A DNA stretch of 64,000 nucleotides from contig NZ_DATLJA010000020.1 in assembly GCF_035539115.1 (NCBI RefSeq), positions 1-64,000 on the forward strand, read 5' to 3'. The notes beneath the pieces were generated by a model. The model was not told where the DNA came from. It was given only the letters and a program-made list of their open reading frames with translations, and did no database searches. Made by a program: the position numbers and the translations under genes. This DNA comes from Desulfitobacterium_A sp035539115. GTDB lineage: Bacteria; Bacillota; Desulfitobacteriia; Desulfitobacteriales; Desulfitobacteriaceae. Below are positions 1 to 8,294 of this stretch, piece after piece (the stretch's first letter is position 1; every line of letters begins with the position of its first letter).

Positions 1-141
1 AACGGCTTTCGTTCTCGCTATGCTCGGCGAAAGCCGGGTTTTCTTTATACTAACAGAAAGTATAAGTTTAGGGCAGATAGCATAAGTGCAACCAACGGCT
101 TTCGTTCTCGCTATGCTCGGCGAAAGCCGGGTTTTCTTTAT
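1..141 (+). repeat. Family A repeat (copy A1), hairpin-anchor-hairpin
   Basis: Positions 1-48 and 94-141 are the same 48-nt sequence. Each can fold as CGGCTTTCG / CGAAAGCCG followed by a T-rich run. Between them (46-93) lies the anchor TATACT-aacaga-AGTATA, then GGCAGATAGCATAAGTGCAAC. The same anchor recurs at 7982, 13252, 13348 and, on the other strand, near 53900. The element continues to the left of the window. The T-rich hairpins could act as intrinsic terminators, which is inference. Confidence 0.85.
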
Positions 142-185
142 TAAATCCAGATTTTTAGGCTAAACTGGAATTGAGGAGGAAAAGC

Positions 186-242
186 ATGCTACAATATAGA
201 AAAATTAATGCAGATCATCGGGAAATCGATCAAAAAGGTTAA
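186..242 (+). CDS. Putative 18-aa leader or small ORF upstream of the LCP gene
   Basis: An ATG at 186 follows the strong ribosome binding site GAGGAGGAAA at ideal spacing and opens an 18-codon frame (MLQYRKINADHREIDQKG) that stops at 240-242, 33 nt before the GTG start of the LCP gene. It has no recognisable motif. It may be a translated leader or simply a remnant at the edge of the repeat. Only the strong Shine-Dalgarno sequence supports it. Confidence 0.3.
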   Translation: MLQYRKINADHREIDQKG

Positions 243-275
243 AGGTTTCTGAAGAGTTCGTACGGAGTTGATGAT

Positions 276-1340
276 GTGAGAAGAAAAAAAACATTTAGGT
301 TACTGGTGTTATTGATATTAGCGGCCGTTACCGCAGTTTCCGGCTATTTCTTGTATTCCCGGCCATCCTCAATGGATAATTCCCCAACGCTCAAAGGGCC
401 TGAAGGAGTTGATATGACGAATCGGGTGAGCGTTCTGTTAGTGGGAGCCGACCAACGTTCTAATAGTGAAGAAAAGTTTAATACGGATTCCTTAATCCTG
501 GCCAGTATTGATCCGGTGGACAAGCGGATCAGTTTGCTCTCAATTCCGCGCGATACGCGGATTTCCATTTCGAAACACCCTTATATCAAGATTAACTCCG
601 TTGCTTCCCTTAAGGATATGCAAACACTCGAGGAAGTGGTCACAAATTTGACAGGGGTACCACTAGCCGGCTATATCCAAACAAATTTCAGCGGCTTTAA
701 ACAAATCATTGATACCCTCGGGGGGATCACAGTCGATGTCGAAAAAGATATGTACTATGAAACTGGAGATGTAACCGACGGATATATTAACCTCAAAAAA
801 GGGATTCAACGTTTAGATGGATCACAAGCGCTTCAGTATGCCCGTTTCAGGTATGATGCTCTAGCCGATATTTCCCGGACGGCGCGCCAACAGGTTGTTT
901 TGAAGGCAGTGGCTAAGGAAATGATGCAAATCTCGACCCTTCCCAAACTTCCTTGGTTAATTCCCCAGCTTAACGAGGCAGTTAATACCAACCTAAGCCT
1001 AGGTGATATGTTTAAATTGTCCAAGGCAGCGGTCGGTTTTGAGAAAGCAGATATTGTTTCGCAAACATTACCTGGAAAGTTTTTAGATTTAGAAGGGGTA
1101 AGCTATTGGGAGGTAGATCCAAAAGCTGCGAAGAAAGTCGTGAGTAATTTACTGCAAGGAATTACGACCGCTAAAGTCATCGAAGATCAAGAAGTCGATT
1201 TGCTGAAACCTGTTGTCACAACGCCTTCCAAGGCATTGCCTAAAGTCCCCGGAAATAATCAGGACCCGAACGGGCAAGAATCGACAGGGTATCAGGAAGT
1301 CGAGATAAAGTGGCCCTTGGGCCCAGATGGTGGAGCTTAA
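276..1340 (+). CDS. LytR-CpsA-Psr (LCP) family cell-wall glycopolymer ligase
   Basis: 354 aa. LCP proteins transfer undecaprenyl-linked glycopolymers such as teichoic acids or capsule onto peptidoglycan, outside the membrane. One N-terminal membrane segment (about residues 8-27) is followed by the LCP domain (about 50-235) with the family signatures LLVGADQR, the arginine-containing SIPRDTRI and the YARFRYD-x4-SRTARQQ block. The C-terminal tail is proline- and lysine-rich. The start is GTG at 276 with GGAG upstream. It stands alone between repeat A1 and the FapA-like gene. The family is clear; the glycopolymer attached cannot be read from sequence. Confidence 0.9.
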   Translation: MRRKKTFRLLVLLILAAVTAVSGYFLYSRPSSMDNSPTLKGPEGVDMTNRVSVLLVGADQRSNSEEKFNTDSLILASIDPVDKRISLLSIPRDTRISISKHPYIKINSVASLKDMQTLEEVVTNLTGVPLAGYIQTNFSGFKQIIDTLGGITVDVEKDMYYETGDVTDGYINLKKGIQRLDGSQALQYARFRYDALADISRTARQQVVLKAVAKEMMQISTLPKLPWLIPQLNEAVNTNLSLGDMFKLSKAAVGFEKADIVSQTLPGKFLDLEGVSYWEVDPKAAKKVVSNLLQGITTAKVIEDQEVDLLKPVVTTPSKALPKVPGNNQDPNGQESTGYQEVEIKWPLGPDGGA

Positions 1341-1464
1341 GGAAAGAATAAAACAGCGAAAAAAGTAGGAAAAAGTAAGAAAAAGCAAAGAACTAATAAT
1401 TTGAAGAATTATCTGGAAATTTTACCCCTAAGTTGCTAAAATATAATAATAGAAGGCATCCAAG

Positions 1465-1472
1465 TTGTCGAA
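1465..1472 (+). promoter_or_regulatory. Possible Spo0A box upstream of the FapA-like gene
   Basis: TTGTCGAA at 1465-1472 contains the canonical 0A box TGTCGAA. It lies 33 nt upstream of the ATG at 1505 and just after a TATAAT-like hexamer at 1442-1447. The site is an exact 7-mer match, but short motifs occur by chance, so control by Spo0A is only a suggestion. Confidence 0.3.
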
Positions 1473-1504
1473 ACAACTGAATTATTATAGATGGGGTGTA
1501 AAAA

Positions 1505-3526
1505 ATGCGAGAAGAGACGACACGAGGAAAGTCTGTTGAGAATATTAGAATCGAATATGCCCAAAAATGGAAATGCCAACCGGAGGATTTAGAAATAGAG
1601 GTACTGGATAAGCCGGGATTCCTTTCACGGCAGTGGAAAGTACGGGTATGTCTGGAATCAGAACAATCAGACCTGATGGCTAAGTCCTTTGCGACGAGTG
1701 AAGGGGTAGAAATTGACGAAATCAATGATCTCTCAGATGATTCGAAGGTCCTTGGCCAAGACCAGAAGGATTCGGATATGCAGCCAGTTTGGAACGCAGA
1801 AGAAAAGAAATATACGATTAAGTTAGCCCCTTCCGTTCGACAGATTATTCCTTATCCGGAAGCAGGGGCCCTCTATTGGAACGGGGAATTGCAAGTACTG
1901 CCTTTCAGCGTGACAGGTGAAGATGAGATCGAGTTTATCCCGAGTGAAAGTTTAGGACTAAGGACTTGGGAACTGGTCATTCGCGAAAACGGCTTAACGG
2001 CAATTGCTAAAGTGAAACATGAGAAATCAGGACGCTATGAGTTACCTGAGTTTGTGCAATCTGATGTTCGCTTGAAATGGGAAAATACCGTGCTCTGGAA
2101 AGAGACTCCACCTGAGGGCGAGTATTGGGATCAAGAACGCTTGCAGGAAGATATCCAACGGTTGAGTATTGTCCATGGAATTCACCCTGAGGCATGGGCA
2201 GAAATACTGTTTATTGAAGGGACAGGCGAAGTTGTTATCGCGAGCGGAACCCTGCCTACAGCTCCAGTGCCAGCTCGTTTCGAAGATTTTGTGGGAGAAT
2301 GTTCGAAAGGGTATGACGAAAATGAAGAGCGTATTGACTTTTTTGCCACGAAGATAAATTTCATTAAAGAAGGTGCAATTTTAGCCCGAAAAGTTCCGGG
2401 AAAGGAAGGAGTACCTGGCAAGGATGTTCTGGGTCAGCCGATTCCTTCAGCACCCGTGAAGGATCTTCAGTTTAAATTAAAAAAGAACGTTAAACTTTCC
2501 GAAGATGGTTTGGAGGTTGTTGCTACCTGTGCTGGATTACCCATCCGCGTGGATGAGATAACATATATGGTCGAGAATGTTTATCTTCTTAATCAAGATG
2601 TGGATTTGGCGACAGGCAGCATCGAGTTTCCCAGAGATGTTTTCGTCTATGGGAGTGTCCAGGATGGGCTTCATGTTTATTCGGGGGGAAAAGTAGAAAT
2701 TCAAGGATCGGTCTCAAAAGCGGAAATTCGTGCTGAAAGGGGTCTTAAAATAGCCCATAATGTTTTGGGTGGGCATTTGGTCGTTGGTGCAAGCTATGTC
2801 GTTCGTTCCGAATTGTTACGGCGAATGAAAGAATTCTACGAATGTCTAACCCCTTGCCTGATGCAAACGGCGGAACTGATTAATTCTCCTGATGCACAGC
2901 GTTTAAAGCCAGGACAATGTTTAAAACTCATTATGGAGCGTAGATATGTTGATCTTCCCAAAATGGCTACCGATTTGGAAAAGTTCGTTTTGGGCACAAA
3001 AGATGAGCTTTTGACTCAGGAGATTATCGTGTTGATACGTACTGCCAAACGCTTTTTGGTAGGCTTGGGCCCTCTTGACCCTCAGGCATTGCCTCTTCTG
3101 CACAGCGTGAACAAAGCCTTAGAGCAGTTGGTTTTAAATATCTCAATTGAAGTTCCCGAAAAATTAGAGTGCTCAGTTGATTATATTCAAGGAACAAATG
3201 TCGAATGTGGGGGGGCGTTTACCTGTTATAAAGGGACTTATAACTCAACAATTCAGGCGGGTGGAGATGTTAAAATCGAGGGAGTCTGTCGTGGAGGAAA
3301 GGTCATAGCAGGTGGAAATGTCGAAATCCGTGAATTAGGGGGATCGGGAGTAAGTACCACTGTGGTCTATTTGCCGGGAACGAAGCGGCTAAAGGTTGCG
3401 AAGTGCCATCCCAATGTTCTGATCTATATGGACAAAGAAATTATTCATATCGAAGAAGCCTATCGTTCACTGGAGATCTATCGGGAAAAAGGAATTGTCC
3501 AGGTTGAACGGTTGAAGGCGATCTAG
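1505..3526 (+). CDS. FapA/DUF342 family polymer-forming protein with Jag-N-like N-terminus
   Basis: 673 aa, start ATG with GATGGGGTG upstream. Residues about 1-60 resemble the Jag N-terminal domain, and about 200-640 match the FapA (DUF342) family, which folds as a right-handed beta-helix. Short glycine-rich repeats (VFVYGSVQDG, VEIQGSVSKAEIRAERG, VKIEGVCRGGKVIAGG) mark the helix rungs, interrupted by a helical insertion at about 435-545. In Firmicutes such proteins are linked to surface, motility or sporulation functions, and the biochemical role is not settled. It is a single-gene unit with a possible 0A box before it. Confidence 0.85.
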   Translation: MREETTRGKSVENIRIEYAQKWKCQPEDLEIEVLDKPGFLSRQWKVRVCLESEQSDLMAKSFATSEGVEIDEINDLSDDSKVLGQDQKDSDMQPVWNAEEKKYTIKLAPSVRQIIPYPEAGALYWNGELQVLPFSVTGEDEIEFIPSESLGLRTWELVIRENGLTAIAKVKHEKSGRYELPEFVQSDVRLKWENTVLWKETPPEGEYWDQERLQEDIQRLSIVHGIHPEAWAEILFIEGTGEVVIASGTLPTAPVPARFEDFVGECSKGYDENEERIDFFATKINFIKEGAILARKVPGKEGVPGKDVLGQPIPSAPVKDLQFKLKKNVKLSEDGLEVVATCAGLPIRVDEITYMVENVYLLNQDVDLATGSIEFPRDVFVYGSVQDGLHVYSGGKVEIQGSVSKAEIRAERGLKIAHNVLGGHLVVGASYVVRSELLRRMKEFYECLTPCLMQTAELINSPDAQRLKPGQCLKLIMERRYVDLPKMATDLEKFVLGTKDELLTQEIIVLIRTAKRFLVGLGPLDPQALPLLHSVNKALEQLVLNISIEVPEKLECSVDYIQGTNVECGGAFTCYKGTYNSTIQAGGDVKIEGVCRGGKVIAGGNVEIRELGGSGVSTTVVYLPGTKRLKVAKCHPNVLIYMDKEIIHIEEAYRSLEIYREKGIVQVERLKAI

Positions 3527-3583
3527 CAAATAATTAAAAGTACAAATTTTAAACGTTGCAAAATTAGGGGAAGGAATAGACGT

Positions 3584-4798
3584 ATGGAAACAATGATTTC
3601 GTTAGAACGAGCCTGGGAACTCGTTTCACAAAAAATCCATCCGATGGCGACCGAAAAAGTTCATCTGAGTGAGGCGTATCACCGTATTTTAGCAGTATCG
3701 GTTACCTCTCCCATCGCAATGCCTCCCTTTGATCGATCTCCGCTTGATGGTTATGCTTATGTGGCGAGTAAGGCAGATCCTACGCCTCTGCCGTTGCGCG
3801 AGGTTAGCGAAATTCCCGCAGGGACGTACCCAGTTCGGGAATTAGGTCAGGGAGAGTGTGCGAAGATCTTTACCGGAGCACCGATTCCAGTGGGTGCAAA
3901 TTGTGTGGTAAGGATGGAAGATACGGAGTCGCACGACGATCAAGTTCTGATTCATCGCCCAGTTTCAGCGGGGGCGAATATTGTTCACCAAGGCGAGGAA
4001 ATCCAAAAAGGGGAAATCGTCTTAATTTCCGGAACCGTACTTAACCCTCCATCTGTTGGGTTGTTAGCAGCATTAGGGGTGGAAGAGGTAACCGTTTATC
4101 GGCGGCCGCGCATCGGGTTGCTTTCCACGGGTTCGGAATTAATGGAAGTGGGGCAAGCGCTGCAGCCAGGAAAGATTTATAACAGTAACACTTATACATT
4201 ACGGGGACTTTTAATGGAGGTGGGCTGCGACGTGAAAGTAGCTTCCTTCGTTCCAGATCGTCTTCCGGAAACGATCGCGACTCTGAAATCTTTGCAGGAT
4301 ATGGATGCAGTGGTGACAACAGGTGGTGCTTCAGCAGGTGATTATGACTTGATTCGTGAAGCGCTAATAGGAATCGACTGTGAACTGCTCTTCTGGAAAG
4401 TAAATTTCAAACCCGGAACTCCGGTAGCAGTGGGCATAAAGGGTAACCAGCTTTATTTTTCGCTTTCCGGAAATCCAGCGGCGGCGATGATTACCTACGA
4501 ACTTCTCGTTCGTCCTGCGCTAAAAAAGATGTCAGGACGAAGAGATGAGGAAGAGGTTTTCCCTGTCAAGATGGCAGGAAGCTTCGGTAAATCTGGGAAA
4601 CAACGACGCTTTTTACGTGCGCGCGCGGTTTTCCGTGAGGGAGAAATCTGGGCCGATCCGAATTATGCGCAAGGCTCGGGGGTTTTACGTTCGATGATTG
4701 GGAGTAATCTATTGGTGGATGTTCCAGGCGGACATGGACCCGTTCAAGAAGGGGAAACTTTATGCGCACACTGGATTCTTTCAGAAGGAGAACTTTGA
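3584..4798 (+). CDS. moeA: Molybdopterin molybdotransferase MoeA
   Basis: 404 aa, normal family length. MoeA inserts molybdate into adenylylated molybdopterin, giving active Mo cofactor in the cytoplasm. Visible family motifs in order are PPFDRSPLDGYAY, TGAPIPVGANCVVRMEDT, STGSEL, TTGGASAGDYD, FKPGTPVAVG and SLSGNPAAA. The start at 3584 has GGGGAAGGAA upstream. The stop codon overlaps the mobB start (ATGA), showing translational coupling. Its product would be needed by the molybdoenzyme encoded at 25.8 kb. Confidence 0.95.
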   Translation: METMISLERAWELVSQKIHPMATEKVHLSEAYHRILAVSVTSPIAMPPFDRSPLDGYAYVASKADPTPLPLREVSEIPAGTYPVRELGQGECAKIFTGAPIPVGANCVVRMEDTESHDDQVLIHRPVSAGANIVHQGEEIQKGEIVLISGTVLNPPSVGLLAALGVEEVTVYRRPRIGLLSTGSELMEVGQALQPGKIYNSNTYTLRGLLMEVGCDVKVASFVPDRLPETIATLKSLQDMDAVVTTGGASAGDYDLIREALIGIDCELLFWKVNFKPGTPVAVGIKGNQLYFSLSGNPAAAMITYELLVRPALKKMSGRRDEEEVFPVKMAGSFGKSGKQRRFLRARAVFREGEIWADPNYAQGSGVLRSMIGSNLLVDVPGGHGPVQEGETLCAHWILSEGEL

Positions 4799-5313
4799 TG
4801 AACTCAGGTGAGAACTCAACTCAAACCCCGATCGTCTCGATCGTCGCGCGTCATTCGAACTCTGGTAAAACAACGTTGCTCGAAAAACTCGTGCGTGAAG
4901 CCAAGAGCCGAGGTTGGCGAGTCGCGGTTGTTAAACATGATGCCCATGAGTTTGAGATCGATAAGCCCGGAAAGGACTCCTGGCGTTTCACCCAAGCGGG
5001 AGCAGATGTAGTCGCCATTTCTTCTCCCCATAAGATGGCTATTTTGGAATCAGGCGAGTTAGAACGGACTCTTGATGAAGTGCTGGAACGGCTTCCAGAT
5101 GTCGACCTTATTTTCACGGAAGGATATAAACACGGAAATAAACCCAAAATCGAGGTTTTTCGTTCTGAGGTCCATCGAGAGCTTTTTTACAAGCCGGAAG
5201 AGCTGATCGCTATAGTCAGCGATGTTAGGTTCGAGGTGGGGGTACCCTGCTTCGATCTCGAGGATGCAGTCGGTATCTGCGATTTTTTGGCGGAAAAGTA
5301 TCAGTTGCTTTAA
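4798..5313 (+). CDS. mobB: Molybdopterin-guanine dinucleotide biosynthesis protein MobB
   Basis: 171 aa from the ATG at 4798, which overlaps the moeA stop and follows AGAAGGAGA; the in-frame ATG further upstream lies inside moeA and has no such site. The P-loop HSNSGKTTLLEKLV (about residues 15-28) and DLIFTEGYKHG are typical of the MobB GTPase family, which assists conversion of Mo-molybdopterin to the guanine dinucleotide form used by DMSO-reductase-family enzymes. That form is what the catalytic subunit at 25.8 kb should carry. Confidence 0.93.
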   Translation: MNSGENSTQTPIVSIVARHSNSGKTTLLEKLVREAKSRGWRVAVVKHDAHEFEIDKPGKDSWRFTQAGADVVAISSPHKMAILESGELERTLDEVLERLPDVDLIFTEGYKHGNKPKIEVFRSEVHRELFYKPEELIAIVSDVRFEVGVPCFDLEDAVGICDFLAEKYQLL

Positions 5314-5566
5314 TCTACCCTTTACAAGCAGCGTTACTTTACAGACGTTCGGACGTACGCTTGCAGACCAAGCTAAAGCATAACTGCTAATTAGAGTTGC
5401 TGCTACGCCTTCCATGGCGTTAATCTGCACTAGGCACGTCCACGTCCACGTTCAATGTTTGGCGAGATATCCATTCCCATCCCGTTGCCACATTGTCCCT
5501 GCGTATGTTTTCTGTCTTGTTTTCGCATGAGGATTATGAATGCTTTTTTGTCTGCTGAAATGATAA
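5314..5566. other. Intergenic stretch after mobB, no gene seen
   Basis: About 250 nt of ordinary base composition between mobB and the AT-rich islet. It holds small imperfect inverted repeats (for example ACGTTCGGACGT) and a short direct repeat of CCACGT near 5436-5452. A plus-strand frame running 5455-5757 has no good ribosome binding site and antisense-overlaps a better-supported small ORF, so it is not called. Some GC-rich fragments resemble the dispersed repeats, but not enough to assign a family. Confidence 0.4.
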
Positions 5567-5588
5567 AAGACCCCTTGGTAGAGGTCTT
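5567..5588 (-). terminator. Terminator for the GNAT / 57-aa unit
   Basis: Read on the minus strand, AAGACC and GGTCTT (plus positions 5583-5588 and 5567-5572) form a short stem followed by a T-containing run. It lies 15 nt downstream of the stop of the 57-aa ORF and would close the minus-strand unit. Confidence 0.55.
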
Positions 5589-5603
5589 CAATTTAATTTT
5601 GAT

Positions 5604-5777
5604 TTATTTAATTATGGTTTTTCCATTAACGGTTTTAACACTTAGATTATTTTTAATTTCTTTAAAATATATATCCCTTTTAACTATAGTTTCTCTCTTA
5701 GGATTATTTAATTTATTATCAAACGATTTTGCTGTCTTACCACTCAAAATTATTTGATTGTTTTCATATCTAATCAT
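5604..5777 (-). CDS. Small AT-rich hypothetical protein downstream of a GNAT gene
   Basis: 57 aa, below usual ORF cut-offs. It starts at an ATG 20 nt after the GNAT stop, has AAAGGTG as ribosome binding site and ends in TAA at 5604, just before a terminator. The product is basic and lysine/asparagine-rich (for example MIRYENNQIILSGKTAK) and ends in KTIIK. No family was recognised. Its position, AT bias and shared transcript suggest that it is co-expressed with the acetyltransferase and might be a partner of it. That pairing is inference. Confidence 0.6.
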   Translation of the reverse strand: MIRYENNQIILSGKTAKSFDNKLNNPKRETIVKRDIYFKEIKNNLSVKTVNGKTIIK

Positions 5778-5796
5778 AAGAAATCACACCTTTCAA

Positions 5797-6312
5797 TCAA
5801 ACTTCAAAATAATCTTCTACTACTTCATTGTCGCGAAAATCAATAATCATTTTAACAGTTGAGTCTTCTAAGACTATATTATCATCATCTTCAAGAAAAT
5901 CAAAGCCCCTGTCCTTGTACCATTGTATTTTTGATGTAATTGCATCAATCAATAAACATCTGCATCCAATAAAGTCCGATATATTTTTAGAATTTCCTAC
6001 AACATAGTTAAGAACTTTTGTGCCAATACCCATATTTTGATAATTATTATCTGTACATATATATTTCAAACAAATACACGGATATAAAATATTACTTTCT
6101 TCAATTTTTATTTCTTTAAACTGCATTGAAAAGTATCCTACTATTTTTCTATCTAACCTAATAAGTTTTGTATTGGCTAGTTTCATTATATGTTCATAAT
6201 ATGCGTCACCATCCAATAAATACTTATTTATTGAAGGGACTCCACAATCTAAATTCTTGAAACTCTCATTTTCATTAATTCCCACTAATTCTAATTCTAA
6301 ATCTGAAGACAT
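5797..6312 (-). CDS. GNAT family N-acetyltransferase (AT-rich islet)
   Basis: 171 aa on the minus strand with a strong GGAGGAG site before the ATG. The acetyl-CoA motif Q-x-x-G-x-G appears in YQNMGIGTKVLNYVV, preceded by ICLKYICTD. The N-terminal FKNLDCGVPSINKYLL resembles the start of toxin-type GNATs (TacT/AtaT group), where a Cys-Gly sits before the first helices. The gene is much richer in A+T than its neighbours, suggesting acquisition by transfer. The usual ribbon-helix-helix antitoxin is not seen upstream; a 57-aa ORF follows instead. The substrate is unknown. Confidence 0.8.
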   Translation of the reverse strand: MSSDLELELVGINENESFKNLDCGVPSINKYLLDGDAYYEHIMKLANTKLIRLDRKIVGYFSMQFKEIKIEESNILYPCICLKYICTDNNYQNMGIGTKVLNYVVGNSKNISDFIGCRCLLIDAITSKIQWYKDRGFDFLEDDDNIVLEDSTVKMIIDFRDNEVVEDYFEV

Positions 6313-6415
6313 AAGTTCTCCTCCGATCTATTCAAACAATTTCGACAAAAGAGTGGAGAACCCTTCAGAATATGGAAATATTTATATTCAACTGCTTAAA
6401 AGGGACTACCATTCG

Positions 6416-7333
6416 TTACTTTAATACCCGCGTTAAAAACCGCGTAGCCCAGGGCAGAAACGGGAAAGCAACGAGGGAAGAGATCAGGTTGAAGAGAGTA
6501 TGCGCATTGGCTACTTGGCGGCTGAGACTACCTCCAAGTCCTTCTAGGAGGTAGGCCAGCGGAGTAAGAAAGGGCAGAAAGAGGAGAACCCCAAATACGT
6601 TTAGTAAGATGTGAAAGACGGCCACGCGCTGGGCAGCCCGGTTTGTAGCGAGGGACGCGAGAATAGTGGTAAAACAGGTTCCAATATTGGCTCCGAAAAT
6701 AAAGGCGAGGGCAGTGGGCAGGGTCAGATATCCTCCTTCCGCAAGAAGCATTACGAGACCGGTTGTAGCTGTAGAGGAGTGCAGTAGTGCGGAGAGTAAA
6801 GTTCCTGCAAGTATCCCTTGGAGATAATGATCCCCAAGCTGTTGCAAGAACTGCTGAACGACTGGGACTTCGGCTAAAGGGGCCATTCCGGTTTCTAATA
6901 AATAAAGGGCAAGAAACAATAACCCGAGTCCGAAGACGGAAAGGGCCAGGTAACGGTAACGATTGGGGATAAAGAGAAATCCGAGCGCTCCGAGGAGTAA
7001 AATATAGGGAATGAAGGAATCCAGAGAAAAGGCGAGGAGCTGAGTGGTCATCGTGGTTCCGATATTACTCCCAAGGATGAGGCTGAGCGTATTTTCAAAG
7101 GGAATCAGACCGGCATCAACAAAGGAAATAGTCATCACGGTAAGGGCAGTGCTAGATTGAAGCAGTGCCGTCGCTGCAGTGCCACTCCAGAGGCCACGCC
7201 ACGGTGTAATAGTCATTTCACGAAGTACACGTTTAAAGGCATCCGCAGCGAAACGCTCAAGTCCGAGACGGAGAATCGACATACCATAAAGCAAGCAAAA
7301 GAGCCCGAGAAGCATCGAGAGGAGGAGCGACAT
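6416..7333 (-). CDS. Short Na+/phosphate cotransporter-like membrane protein
   Basis: 305 aa on the minus strand. It has the two inverted Na/Pi-cotransporter repeats with paired signatures LLQSSTALTVMTISF and LLHSSTATTGLVML, each followed by a GANIGT or GSNIGT motif. About eight hydrophobic segments are visible. The C-terminal PhoU-like domain present in 540-550 aa NptA/YjbB relatives is missing, so this is the short form. The likely role is sodium-coupled phosphate (or other anion) transport. The start is ATG with AAAGGAGGATACAAT upstream on the minus strand, and it is divergent from the GNAT at 7447. Confidence 0.85.
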   Translation of the reverse strand: MSLLLSMLLGLFCLLYGMSILRLGLERFAADAFKRVLREMTITPWRGLWSGTAATALLQSSTALTVMTISFVDAGLIPFENTLSLILGSNIGTTMTTQLLAFSLDSFIPYILLLGALGFLFIPNRYRYLALSVFGLGLLFLALYLLETGMAPLAEVPVVQQFLQQLGDHYLQGILAGTLLSALLHSSTATTGLVMLLAEGGYLTLPTALAFIFGANIGTCFTTILASLATNRAAQRVAVFHILLNVFGVLLFLPFLTPLAYLLEGLGGSLSRQVANAHTLFNLISSLVAFPFLPWATRFLTRVLK

Positions 7334-7446
7334 ATTGTATCCTCCTTTACCTATAGGAGACTAATTTTATATATGAATTATTTTCACCCTGCAGAACAGG
7401 CGCAACTGCGTTAACTCGTGCGTACATTATCCCAAGGGGTGATTTT

Positions 7447-7920
7447 ATGCGGGTTCGCCAGGGAAACGTTCAGGATTGGCCTTTTATGTATGCTTTAGGA
7501 AAAGATGTGATACCTGCTAGCATTTCACCATGGCGCAAACAGCCCATGGAGGACACGCTCAAATACCGGGAGAAGATCTTAAAAGGGTTCTGGACGTGGA
7601 TTCAGCAGACAGATTCGAGGGTGTTTATTGCCGAAACTGAAAAAGGGGAACCCATGGGGTATCTGGTTCTTTATCCGTCCTCGCGCGAAGAATTAACCGG
7701 GGTTTTGCAAACCTGGATTATGGATTTCGCGGTTTTACCCAAATATCGACGCCAGGGAGTTGGACGAACTCTGATGGAATCAGCAGAACAATATTCCCGG
7801 GAACAGGGGATTCCTTATTTAGGCTTGGCTGTGAGCAGTCATAATCTTCATGCTCTCCAGCTTTATGAAATGCTTGGCTTTGCCGAGGAACGGAAGTTGA
7901 TGGTGAAAGTCTTAGACTAA
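7447..7920 (+). CDS. GNAT family N-acetyltransferase
   Basis: 157 aa, complete GNAT fold. The acetyl-CoA binding signature is VLPKYRRQGVGRTLMESA (about residues 97-114), and the late motif NLHALQLYEMLGF is typical of RimI-like acetyltransferases. The ATG at 7447 follows AAGGGGTGATTTT. It is monocistronic and closed by the strong hairpin at 7935-7980. The acceptor substrate cannot be told from sequence. Confidence 0.88.
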   Translation: MRVRQGNVQDWPFMYALGKDVIPASISPWRKQPMEDTLKYREKILKGFWTWIQQTDSRVFIAETEKGEPMGYLVLYPSSREELTGVLQTWIMDFAVLPKYRRQGVGRTLMESAEQYSREQGIPYLGLAVSSHNLHALQLYEMLGFAEERKLMVKVLD

Positions 7921-7934
7921 TGAAATATAGAAAT

Positions 7935-7982
7935 AAAGAAAGTCAAAGACCCTAGAATTAGCTGGTCTTTGACTTTCTTTTT
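7935..7982 (+). terminator. Strong intrinsic terminator after the GNAT gene
   Basis: A perfect 17-bp stem pairs 7935-7951 (AAAGAAAGTCAAAGACC) with 7964-7980, loop 12 nt, and ends in a T run. It lies 15 nt after the GNAT stop and joins directly to family A repeat copy A2. Confidence 0.9.
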
Positions 7983-8077
7983 ACTAACAGAAAGTATAAG
8001 TTTTGGGCAGATAGCATAAGTGCAACTAAGGCTTCCGCCTACGCCAGAGGCTTGGCGCAAGCCAAGTTTTCTTTAAT
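7982..8077 (+). repeat. Family A repeat (copy A2)
   Basis: The anchor ACTAACAGAAAGTATAAG, then GGCAGATAGCATAAGTGCAAC, is followed by a GC-rich module AAGGCTTCCGCC...GGCGCAAGCC and the T-rich tail AAGTTTTCTTTA. The same module occurs at 13300-13348, so anchor plus hairpin behaves as one unit. Confidence 0.85.
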
Positions 8078-8094
8078 AAGTGGGTAAAAAAAGG

Positions 8095-8127
8095 CTTGCG
8101 ACAGAAGTATATAATACTTGTCGCAAG
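8095..8127. promoter_or_regulatory. 33-bp palindrome with an internal TATAAT
   Basis: CTTGCGACA at 8095-8103 pairs with TGTCGCAAG at 8119-8127, and the AT-rich core between them also contains AGTAT...ATACT and a TATAAT hexamer. It lies about 170 nt before tldD. It could be an operator overlapping a promoter, or an RNA hairpin. The symmetry is directly visible; the regulator is unknown. Confidence 0.5.
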
Positions 8128-8248
8128 TGAAGTAAAAGAGAGGAGTGGGGATAAAAAATTGGAAAACGTGAGACTATTTAGATTGTGTCCGAAGGGCAAC
8201 TAAAATATACATTCATTTTCCAGGGAATTATTTTAATGAGCCAAGCGT

Positions 8249-8256
8249 GGTATAAT
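8249..8256 (+). promoter_or_regulatory. Extended -10 promoter element for tldD
   Basis: TGGTATAAT at 8248-8256 matches an extended -10 (TGnTATAAT). No good -35 is visible, as is common for extended -10 promoters. It is 39 nt upstream of the tldD start. Confidence 0.5.
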
Positions 8257-8294
8257 ACAATACAAATAATTAAGTCGAAAAATGGAGGAAAAAC

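Noticed and set aside
1..141. CRISPR array suggested by the two 48-nt identical copies
   Set aside because: Only two units, the spacer-like part is the family A anchor that recurs elsewhere, and no cas gene is in the window.
5455..5757. Plus-strand frame of 100 codons with hydrophobic content
   Set aside because: No ribosome site, and it is antisense to a small ORF with a good site; its hydrophobic look comes from AT-rich codons read on the wrong strand.
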